Below, one piece after another: positions 55,314-64,000 of a stretch of 64,000 nt of DNA. This DNA is from Calcarisporiella thermophila CBS 279.70. Its lineage: Eukaryota > Calcarisporiellomycota. Each line of letters begins with the position of its first letter. Positions within the stretch are counted from its first letter, which is position 1. The translations under genes were made by a program, and so were the position numbers. The notes below the pieces were generated by a model. It saw nothing but the letters and a program-made list of their open reading frames with translations. It made no database searches and was not told the origin of the DNA. The DNA is taken from positions 1,020,287-1,084,286 of the forward strand of contig NW_027192195.1 in the NCBI RefSeq assembly GCF_041956535.1, in the 5' to 3' direction.

Positions 55314-56240
55314 CTATGTGAGATAAAGTTTATTCTCGTGGATATAATTGATGACTGAGTTGGGGAGAAGATACCGAATGCTCATGCCGCGCTTGACAAA
55401 CAGGCGGACACGTGTGGAGGAAATGTCGTTGTAGATGAGCTGCTTGATGACAAACACATTCCGGCGGTGCTCATAAAGAATATCGTGTGAGAGAAGGAAT
55501 CCCCAAACGTCGGATCCGGTGCGTTCTACGATGAGGCAGCCGTAGTCGCGGAGGATGTGGTGAAGCTATCAAGGATTAAAAAGGGGGGGGGAGGAGGGGT
55601 GGGGGTGAGGCTTCAGTGAACCGTAGCTTGTTGAAGCTATGGAGGACTTACATCTTGCGGGTCCCATACCCCAGGATGGCCGAAGCTCTCGATCAAGTCC
55701 CCACCAGCCAAGAGCATGATCTTTATCTTTCGCATTTCTCCATCCACCGTGAGGATCCCGCCCCCCTTGATGTTCAGCTCTTCGTCAAAATGGTCCAGCG
55801 AGACGGCAGTGCGTTGATATTGTTTCTGGCGTGCCTCCCAGTTGTCGACCATAAGCCAGTCGGAGGTCTGGGCAACAGCCAATTCGCACATATTAACCCG
55901 ATGATGGGCGGGGGCAAGGCCCTCTTTTTTATAAGCATCGCTAACAGGGGAGTAGTAACCCCCAATAATTTCGAATTCTGGAACATTCTCCTCAATATAG
56001 TCTCTTGCCATTTCTAATAGAAGAGTAGACAGGAGTGTTAATTCGATGATGAAGCGGAATTAAAGTGAAAGGACATCCCCGTGGGTCGAATAATTTACCA
56101 AAGATTCTCAAGTGAAGATAGGTTATAGGTGAGAATGATCCACATGCCACAATCACCAGAGGCACCTTGCTCGCATCTAAATCATCGTTTTGACAGGTGT
56201 GAAACCGACTTCCGCCATTTCTAATCATCATTAATCGCAT
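55314..56240 (-). CDS. NMNAT: Nicotinamide/nicotinate mononucleotide adenylyltransferase
   Basis: Final step of NAD+ synthesis, joining NMN or NaMN to AMP from ATP. Three exons (56240-56099, 56013-55652, 55565-55314) encode 251 residues. The nucleotidyltransferase signature CGSFSPITYLHLRIFE spans the first intron, with the Ser-Pro-Ile-Thr and His of the HXGH-like motif in eukaryotic form. YYSPVSDAYKKEGLAPAHHR and WLMVDNWEA are standard NMNAT sequence. GGDLIESFGHPGVW follows, and near the end NDISSTRVR is the second ATP-binding ISSTXXR motif. The length is close to fungal short-form NMNATs, which often have longer N-terminal extensions. The start at 56240 is the first Met of the open frame; a further 5' exon is possible. 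Confidence 0.93.
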
Positions 56241-57242
56241 TTAGTGGATACCTTTCATGACCTTTCGCAATCTACTCCGCGGAAACTCGTACTCTGACAA
56301 CTGAAAATTATGGTAAAACATCCCATTATGGTCTTTACCATTCGCATCAATAATTAAGGATGAAGGACAATCCGCTAGATCGTTGAACTTTTCAAGAAGC
56401 ATCGCAGCTTTTGAAATCCCTTTATCAATGAAAGGAGGGAAAGAGGGTGGAAATAAAAGGAATGATGCTAATAGTAGATGCCAGAAGAGGATAGAGGAAG
56501 GCGGTATTCCGGGATTCGACCAGGGAGAGCCGCAAGAACAGAATCAATGAAGTGGGAGAAAGGGAAAGTGGGAGATACCGAGATGTCAAAAAATCAAGAT
56601 CAACAAGATTAATACGGCATGATAAAAATTTTTCATAAGCCACACACACTTGCATATCTTCCCATTTGCCATCGATGAATGTATTGAAACTTTACGTTAA
56701 AGCTGAGTAATTCTGAGCTCTATTCCGCCTGATATAATTATTTTGAATCAGATGCCAAGCCACAAGTGGTGGGTTATCAAGGCCCTTTCTATCGCGCGTC
56801 GATAAAACCCTAGGCCTATCTATCTCCAAACCCTATCCATGACGTACATGATTAGATGAAGGGCCGTATTCACGATGCAACTCCTTTCCAGGTTCCATTA
56901 ATGCCATGAATAGGTATGGCAATGTGTATAAAAATGGAATAACGTGCTGGATATATAGGATGATAAATTCTCTTCAATGATGAAAGGGTTAAACCCGGCT
57001 AGAAAAAAATAAGCAAAGATTTGCATGGTTATATGCTAAAATACTATGATCTAGTTCGTTTCGCTCTGCTACTATGAGCCAGGTTTGATAAATCACTTCC
57101 AACCCAGAGTTCTATTATTCATAGCTGCTGTGAGACCACAATCCTGGCGAAGAAATTGCCCATTGATTTCTGGGGGACTGCAATTTTTGAGACACGTTGG
57201 ATAATTTTTTTTTGATCTACTTTCTGCTACACGATCATCGAA
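56241..57242. other. AT-rich divergent spacer
   Basis: About 1 kb between NMNAT and the VPS55-like gene. Short frames only. No RNA gene or repeat recognised. Confidence 0.5.
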
Positions 57243-58084
57243 ATGACAGCAGGATTAAGAAGTAAGCAAACAGATTATAAAACACTGTTGCAATGGACCT
57301 GACTAATATTCTTCGTTTTGCCTGCTGCAATCACTTTTGAATTCAAAAGCGTAAATAAATTTCATCAAGATGTCTTTTTAGATGCTAATACTCAATGTGT
57401 CCTTTTCTTTCCATTAGAATCATCACACTTTCATTTGTGCTGGCATGTGGATTTCTACTCGTCATTCTCTCCTGCGCATTGTACAAGTAAGTCGAAATAT
57501 TGTGAATTCTTAAATTTTCTCTTGTAATAACCTCTTCTCCCACCCCTGTCCAAAGTAACTGGTGGCCACTCTTTGTCAGTATGTATTATTATTGGCGATG
57601 ACTCTTTCTTCTTACTTTTTGAATTCCTAATCATGTCATATATCTTTATATAGTCGGGACATACGTGGTTGCTCCTATTCCCAATGCAGTCTGTGCCAGG
57701 TGCGGAGGAAGTAACGATATTATGTCGGATGAGTCCAAGTATGGACCTATATTTTATCGCCTTGCTCTATATCTATTGTTAATGGTTTGAGGGCCCTTGC
57801 CTGCTTTTCTTTATTAGCACTGGCTTGCTAGATCTTGGGCGTTTCCTAACCGGCATCCTCGTCATGACCGGATTCAGTCTTCCGTTCGTATTGGCACATG
57901 CAGAAGTCATATCCATCCCGGCCATGATCATGAGCATTGGGGGCGGGATCTTGGTGTATACAACGAGTGAGTGATTGTGCGAGATGCTTGCTCCTAGAGT
58001 AAACTCTGGTGCTAACTCTTTCTCCCTCTTTGCGCAGTCATCACCTACGGAAAATTCTTCGCCCAGGAGGAGGACGAATTCTAA
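57243..58084 (+). CDS. VPS55: VPS55/LEPROT family endosomal membrane protein, 5' junction unusual
   Basis: Small four-TM protein acting with VPS68 in late endosome to vacuole transport. Exons 57418-57486, 57556-57578, 57654-57738, 57818-57966 and 58038-58084 join in frame to give FVLACGFLLVILSCALYNNW, VVAPIPNAVC, SDESNTGLLDLGRFLTGILV and ITYGKFFAQEEDEF, all standard VPS55 sequence. The N-terminus expected from the family (AGL-R-x-II-x-LSF) is present: MTAGLR is encoded at 57243-57261 with a good GTAAGC donor, but splicing it straight to 57418 is off by one base. A single C at 57350, flanked by AG before and GTAAAT after, would restore the frame and give Thr at the expected position, for a protein of 130 residues. 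A one-base assembly error or non-canonical junction are alternatives. Confidence 0.85.
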
Positions 58085-58927
58085 AACTGCATTGCTATCA
58101 TGCTGCCTCAAATTTATCCAAATTTACACATGGCCTTGCCTTTCTCCCTTATGCCTGCTGGCTTACTTGATTGAGACTAGCTTATTTTTCCCCATTTACT
58201 CTTTCACAAAATCGTCATTATTTGTCGGCGGTGAAACAAGTCCAAAAAAATTCGCATATTTGAAAAAATGGGAATTCTTGCTCTGGTGGCGAAATCTGGA
58301 ATCAATCCATAAACTTTCCGCATTTTTTTTTTGCTGGGTGGAGAAATAAATCCTGTTTTTCAAATTTTCCCATTTTTTACCATCAGCATTTTAGGCTCCA
58401 TTGTATATCAGACCTGTCTTGGAACTTTAGAAAGCATTTTGTGCAAAAACGCTTCCACTGAGTCCTTTGTCTACAACATTTTCATCAGCAACCCCTTGCC
58501 TTGCCATTTATTTTCTAATTAGTAACCCTCCCGAGTTTTACCCACCCTTTCATTTTCCCCGGTTGCATTCAATTACCTTCGTCTCAAGACCTAAAGTAAA
58601 ACGACTAACTAGCTGTGAATTGATGCCCACCCATTGCCTCTGCTATCCTTCCTTACACGGGCTCGCGGTTCTGGATTGTCAATTCTATAATATTTGCAGA
58701 TACCAAAGAATTTTTTTTCACTTAATTTGACGAGGTAAGGAGCAACGTCTACCCTATTGTGAATAATTCTCTCCTACAAAGAGCCTTCTCTTCGAACAAA
58801 CACACTCCCTCTTTTGTTCAGTACAAACTCTAACGGCTTGCCATTGAACCTCTGTGGCTTTTTCATAGATTTCCGCATACTCCAAGACTGAAACACGCCC
58901 CTCACTATCCATACACGCGATATATCG
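58085..58927. other. VPS55-HSF spacer
   Basis: About 0.84 kb of T-rich 3' flank and then the presumed promoter of the HSF-type gene. No gene recognised; short frames only. Confidence 0.5.
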
Positions 58928-60305
58928 ATGCAACAGCCAGCGGATGTCCCGTCTGTAGGGCACAAGCGAAAACGTAGCTCCAATAACTTGAAGGTGTCAA
59001 CAACCACGCCAGTCGGGTCCTCAGCAATCGAGAGCCCGCTTATATCGCCCCAAAATGCATACGAATATCTAGAATTCAACCTACCAAAGCCGCCAGAAAA
59101 CCTGAGCGGTGAGGCCACAAGAACTCCACCCTATAGGGGATTGCCCGCCTTTCTGAGTAAGCTGTACAGGTGAGGCATTGTTGATCGGTCTCCTCTTTGG
59201 CTAGCCCTACCTAATAAGTTATATATTACTAGTATGGTGACCGATGCATCGACCGATTGTTTTATAAGATGGACGGAGACTGGGACTTCCTTTATCGGTA
59301 TGTTTTGGATTGCTTTGACTATTAAGGGCTCATGCACTTATCCTCAATATAAGTTACCAACCCCGATGAATTCGCCCGCGTGTTGCTTCCCCGCTATTTC
59401 AAGCACTCTAACTTCTCGAGCTTCGTCCGCCAGCTAAACAAGTACCATTTCCACAAAGTCCCTCATCTGCTTATCGACGAGAATTCCAGCGAAACCTGGG
59501 AATTCAGCAATCCCAACTTCATGTCCGATCGAATAGATCTTCTATACTTTGTGCCGCGGAAACGCGAAAATAGCTCGAACTGGGCCGTTTCCCGCTCCGG
59601 CGCAAGTGGTGGAGAAACGAGTGAGATGGAGTCCTCAATGCTCAAGGATGGAATCGAAGTATCTCAAAGCCTCCAATCGAATCTCCAGAGCGAGCTACAT
59701 ATGGTAGAATGCGAGAACCATGCGCTGTGGAATGAGATTGATACCCTGCACAAAAAACACGCAAGCCAACAGGCCAAACTCGATAAAATCGGGAATCTCT
59801 TGGAGATGATATTCTCTGCTGGGGTGCAGTCGGTCTCTTCCCAATCCAGTTATTATTGCTCCCAGATGGAGCGCATGTATGAGGCGGCGAACAAACAGCG
59901 TGAATATAAAGTGAGCGAGGGGATGGAGGGACGAGATACCATTGCGGCAGCCCCGGTGGAAGGCCTACCGATCGTGCCTTCGTTGGCAAGCACCCCATCC
60001 CATTTCTCCGAGTCATCTAGTTGAGTAAAGCAAACTGTTTGTTCATCCGACATGAGTAGTTTTATCTAACTCTTTTATTTCTTCTCCTCGAAGGTTCCTT
60101 TCCGACCCCTATTTATCAGCCATTTAGTCAGCTTACTCCTTCTAGTCTCGACGCAGCTTCCTCCTCGCACGGGGACAACAAGCCTTCTCAGTTGAAGATC
60201 CCGACCTCCACTGCGGATACACTCTGTGCTCCTTTTGAAAATGTATTCAACCTCCCGTCCTGCAATGGAGAGAATCTCTGGCCCCCAGCATTCCCATCGG
60301 GCTGA
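58928..60305 (+). CDS. HSF-type DNA-binding transcription factor
   Basis: Four exons (58928-59169, 59233-59297, 59354-60019, 60094-60305) encode 394 residues. After a disordered leader with a basic HKRKR patch, the winged-helix HSF domain runs from about residue 72: [17 protein letters not shown], then [20 protein letters not shown] across intron 2, and [18 protein letters not shown] with NKYHFHKV as recognition helix end. The LNKY variant is shared with SKN7/PRR1-type factors, whereas classical HSF1 has LNMY. A heptad region at about residues 200-255 ([20 protein letters not shown]) is the HR-A/B oligomerisation coil. No response-regulator receiver domain follows, so it is not a full SKN7. 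The C-terminus is Ser/Pro-rich with a short aromatic end. The last intron donor (GTTGAG) is weak; reading through stops after ESSS. Confidence 0.85.
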
Positions 60306-60785
60306 ATTTAAGGGTAAGAATGGCTGGCTTTACCACTTGTCATAGAGCTATGTCCTGATATGGAGCGTGCTGCAACAATACCAGACAAAGTGAACATTTT
60401 GTGGCTTGCCAGCTGTGTTGTCATATCGCAGAGTAACGTTAAATTCCCGGTGGGTCTGACATTGGCATAGCGATAACAGCTGGGACACTAGCAGTATACC
60501 AACACCACCGCGAGAGCCTCGGAAGTGAATATAGCAAGGAAAAGCATAAGTTTTTTATAATGCAAATGTGGCATGGTGAATAACAATAACGATAACACTT
60601 CGATACTGTATACTGGTTGCCCAGTCAGCATCTCTTTATTTTTAGCGGGGAAAGTTTTTTATTTTTTCAAGCCAGTTTTATAAACATGAAAGGGATTCAA
60701 TAAAATGATCTCTTTTTACGGTGTTTTTACATCTGAAGTTCTTTCCATGAGATGATTTTAGAAGCGATACGGACAAGTTCCGGCT
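60306..60785. other. Tail-to-tail spacer
   Basis: 3' flanks of the HSF-type and Crinkler/RHS-like genes, AT-rich. No gene seen. Confidence 0.5.
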
Positions 60786-63346
60786 TTATTGCTCCTGCTC
60801 TGTCAACAAATCGCCGAATAGCTTTGTTTGGAGCTCCTCCAAACTGACATGTAAAATATCGGGAAAGTCTTTGACTTTACTCGTATGTGGGTGTTCCGCA
60901 AAGCCGGAACTACCACGTATATAGACAATACGAAAATCTTCATCTTCTTTACCGTCCCGAGTGACAATAAACCTCCTGGATTCAGGGTCGATTATAGCTT
61001 TATAACAGCCGTTGCCATCTCTATGTTCGTCACAGCCGCCAAATGCGCCATCCAAATATTTTTCAATTTGGTTTCTTGGATCAAAAGAGCGCGTGGGTCT
61101 AGGTTTGGGATATTCAAAAGCTTTCTCGATATTCGCTGAATTTTGGTTGTGTATGGTAAATTCGGAGATAGATGTTCGAATAAACATGCGCCCAAGGATA
61201 TAATCAAATCGAGGGTACCCAGGGTAGCATCGCAGCAGGGTATTATCTCTAGTCTTAAAGGGAGGATCTCGAAGCATCCTGAAATGTTTAAATTTGATGA
61301 CAACTGGTACTGCTTGATTACCAGCAAGGTCAGTTGCATTAAGAGTTACTTCTGGGTGACGCAATAATTGCTGGAATAGCACGTCCTCAAATTGTAGCCC
61401 AGTCATGTTACCACTTGTGATGGCTAAAGCAGCATCTCTGGGGAGCGGCATTGCCTTATAAATATCGAGGAGAGCACCTTTGGCGGCTTGACATAAAGGA
61501 CGATATTGCACACTGCCTCGGACCTTGAGCCGATACACCAGTCCGAGGTCCATAAACTGATAGTCGAAGTCTTGGTAGTTGAATCCGGGATCACCTTCTT
61601 TTCGGGGAAGAAACATAGCAGCAAGAGCATAACGTTGGGCATGCTGTTGAATAGGCTTGAGATCTTTGTGAAAATATTTATCTGCAATCTTGAAAAACTC
61701 ACGACGCCGATCTTTCTTGAATTGCTTTAATAGGCTCGAAACTTGATCGGTAGTCGCTGTGGTTGCACTTAAGGTTTCCGATATAAACCCTGCCATGTTT
61801 ACGAGCTCACGCGGAACATTATTTGTGATCTCCTTCACTTGGCTTCTGATCTCTAAGTTTGATAGAATAGGACTCATGTCCAACAATTTGTCGAAGATGG
61901 TATCAGATAGAGGAGTGACAAATTCCAGCCAATGCATCATGCCATTTTTAAGATATTCTCTCTCAAATTTTGCATGTGCCGTGCCCGTCAAGACAACCCG
62001 TGTCCCTCTCCTTTCTTCATTCCACGCGGTAAGCTGCATCAGAGGGTTAAGAAGTGGCTGTGTTTTGGGTATTGGCGGCTCCTGGTCAAAGAGTGCACCA
62101 TGTTCATCGACAACCAAGAGAGTTTTCTTTTCCAGTTGGTTGAGTAGATCACCTAAGATAAAGTGAGCCGCACGAGAGACTACTTCGTCCTCTTCAGTGG
62201 GATGCCCGAATGTCATCACTCCGAAGTCAGCGATGGTCAAAATATCTTTGTTAAGGGCTAGAAATCGCTTGCAAATCTCTTCTGCTATCTTGATAGGATC
62301 TTTCCAGGCCAATCTGCTCGCATCCGAAAAATAGAGTAAAAGCCATCCATCGGCATATGCTTTGGCAGCAAGGAAAAGCGCAAGATATGATTTGCCGACA
62401 CCCATAGGACCTGATAGAACTCTTTTGATTGAATGGCGGCTATCTTTTTGAAGCTCTTGCCACAACTCCATCATCTGCTCGGTGACTAGAAATGACATTC
62501 CCTGGTAGCCCTCTCCATAATGCTTGGGCTCTTGACCAAGTGAAGGTAGTTCAATTTGCTGGCCGACTTGTACATTGTCCAGTTGCTGCTTAAATTTTTC
62601 GCGTGACGCAGGTGTGAATTCTCCACTATCAAGCATACTGACCAACATAGGCGGCAAGTCCACAGTCCCATCCTTGGCGTTGTATTTTACCCAGTTATCT
62701 ACGCGGACTTTCTTTGAAACGGGCTTTTCCTCTAATGTTGAATAAATAGAATAAGTGATATGTGGAGGTATTCAATAGAGGATAAATTCAAAAAAGAAAA
62801 TTTATGTGCATAAGTCCGTCGCGAACGTAAGTAATATAAAATGTGAGCACTATTTACCAGTAGCAGCTGGTGAAAGAACAGAAGATGAATAAGCCGACAA
62901 ATAAATATAAATATAATGTTAGAAAGAGAGCAGTTAGTAATAGGGACAGTAGTGGCGATAAAAACGATGCAGTAATGCCATTGCGGTCACGAGCTTTAAC
63001 CGTGTTAAATACATACCAGGAGCAATCGTGTTAATCAAACGAATGAAACGCCGAATATATGCCACCTTATTCTCAGGCAGTTTATAAAATTTTAGAAAAA
63101 ATAAAACAGTTGATATTTTGGAACTATCCTCCGAGAGATGGACAGAGAGAATCTCCATTTCATCCTCTGTCAAATTTAACCCTCTGAGTTGGTCAATAAG
63201 CTCGATTAACTCTTGCTGAAGTTTGTCTGAAAATTGGAGAAAAGTTTAGGACATTGAAAAATTAGTGTGCAAAGCTGACTACTGTCGTCAGATCGTGCGT
63301 ATTATATCCAAATCAATCACATCCATAAAGTACCTCTATCACTCAT
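60786..63346 (-). CDS. Crinkler/RHS-type protein: P-loop NTPase plus candidate nuclease domain
   Basis: Exons 63346-63334, 63226-63017, an optional 9-nt exon 62866-62858, and 62731-60786 give 725 residues (722 without the 9-nt exon; both in frame). The N-terminal 75 residues are helical and charged (DKLQQELIELIDQLRGLNLT), with no signal peptide and no Crinkler LFLAK-type header. An AAA-like NTPase follows: Walker A SGPMGVGKSYLALFLAA at about residue 185, Walker B KTLLVVDEHGALFD near 285 and a sensor-like RVVLTGTAHAKF. The layout (Walker A, GWLLLYFSDASRL, Walker B, long helical middle, C-terminal domain) is that of the retrotransposon-hot-spot/Crinkler family. The C-terminal part has GLQFEDVLFQQLL, then RFDYILGRMFIRTSISEFTIH, arranged like a PD-(D/E)XK nuclease core; catalytic identity is uncertain. 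Role (effector, genome conflict, or host nuclear function) is unknown. Confidence 0.75.
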
Positions 63347-63765
63347 TTTTTTTTTTTTCCTTACGATTTTTCGTCTAAGCGAATTGATATTAATATTTGC
63401 CGTCTTTCTTTGTCCTGTTATCAAGATTATACGTGATTTTTTGAGGGATTATCGGCTTTGTAGAATAATGAAAAGCAATGTCGGGAATGTTCCGAAGACG
63501 CAACCATGCGAATGCTGTTCGTTAGCTGCGTCGTACCAAGGGAAACAATATGGGAGATTCCAAACCTGAGCAGACATACTAGATTTAGAAATTGCAGAAT
63601 CAGGGTTTCAGAAATATCTGCAACTGTTAATATATCTTTTAAAAATTCGTTAAATTAAGTAATAATTCTCGAAAACTTTTGCTTTGCATTCTTCATCTCA
63701 TCAAAAATTATATACCGAATTTATACCAGCTTATATACCTATCATATCGTGATTTTATCTTCATT
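63347..63765. other. AT-rich divergent spacer
   Basis: Promoter region between the Crinkler/RHS-like gene and the gene cut by the right edge. No motif recognised. Confidence 0.4.
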
Positions 63766-64000
63766 ATGGCAACTCTTTCGACTTCCATTCCTCGTTTTAT
63801 TTCCCAGTTTGGGACTCGTTTCTTGCCAAATGCTACACGGAAAAATGGCAAAGCGACTTTAAAATCTACTTCATCTTCTCTTGCTTACAAAGAACAATTG
63901 GATAACATTGCTCAATTCTTTTTTCATTCCAGAGATGGGATGCTTTTGTATACTCATTTACTAGAACACACAGATAATCCTTATCATCATACCCTATGCC
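63766..64000 (+). CDS. 5' part of an unidentified gene, mitochondrial-like N-terminus
   Basis: An open frame begins with the ATG at 63766 and runs to the window edge, 78 codons without a stop. The first 40 residues (MATLSTSIPRFISQFGTRFL, then Asn/Lys/Ser-rich) are basic and hydroxylated with no acidic residue, like a mitochondrial targeting sequence. Then follows KEQLDNIAQFFFHSRDGML, which looks like folded-domain sequence with conserved-type aromatic and charged residues. No family recognised. Being truncated, it could also contain an intron after the visible part. Confidence 0.45.
   Translation, partial: MATLSTSIPRFISQFGTRFLPNATRKNGKATLKSTSSSLAYKEQLDNIAQFFFHSRDGMLLYTHLLEHTDNPYHHTLC

Noticed and set aside
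1-64000. A secondary-metabolite cluster, transposon or CRISPR array
   Set aside because: No core biosynthetic enzyme, transposase, reverse transcriptase, terminal repeats or regularly spaced direct repeats were found.

Overview
The window is nuclear DNA of a fungus, most likely an early-diverging (non-Dikarya) lineage. Evidence: short spliceosomal introns (mostly 50-130 nt, GT-AG) in nearly every gene; genes typical of fungi (GIT1-type transporter, ATP-dependent PEP carboxykinase, UPF0132 membrane protein, Scd6); and genes patchy in or absent from yeasts (DCAF5-like WD protein, ANCHR/ZFYVE19-like protein, Crinkler/RHS-type NTPase-nuclease). The phylum cannot be fixed from sequence alone. No rRNA, tRNA, transposase, CRISPR array or plasmid element was recognised.

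Layout. 1-9.9 kb, AT-rich: a GIT1-like MFS transporter (cut by the left edge), a glutathione S-transferase with a TATA box, a small Cys-rich zinc protein and an ANCHR-like protein, separated by long silent AT-rich spacers. 9.9-20.6 kb, compact: USP12/46-type deubiquitinase, Alr4036-type flavin-binding protein, PEX10, an NSUN-type RNA m5C methyltransferase, TATA-binding protein, a tiny cupin and a UPF0132 membrane protein. 21.7-43.2 kb, GC-rich: a family I.5-like lipase in five exons, a small secreted six-cysteine protein, RAD2/XPG nuclease, cytosolic SHMT, a homeodomain protein, PEPCK with a mitochondrial-like presequence, and a SERINC/TMS1 protein. 44-55 kb: DCAF5-like WD40 protein, a serine-rich orphan, a four-TM protein, LSM14/Scd6 and a golgin. 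55.3-64 kb, AT-rich again: NMN adenylyltransferase, VPS55, an HSF-type transcription factor, the Crinkler/RHS-like protein and the 5' end of a gene cut by the right edge.

The genes are mainly unlinked housekeeping functions with no biosynthetic cluster. Thematic pairings exist (PEPCK and SHMT in carbon metabolism; golgin, VPS55 and SERINC in the endomembrane system; DCAF5, USP and PEX10 in ubiquitin biology), but they look incidental. The observations most worth checking are splicing oddities (an 8-nt microexon, a GC-AG intron, a possible 1-nt exon), a one-base reading-frame discrepancy in the DCAF5-like gene, the Crinkler/RHS-type protein, a secreted peptide with mirror-symmetric cysteine spacing, and a golgin whose last residues form a CXXC plus a PDZ-ligand-like tail.

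All exon boundaries were read by eye from frame continuity, splice signals and remembered family motifs; no search or alignment was run.
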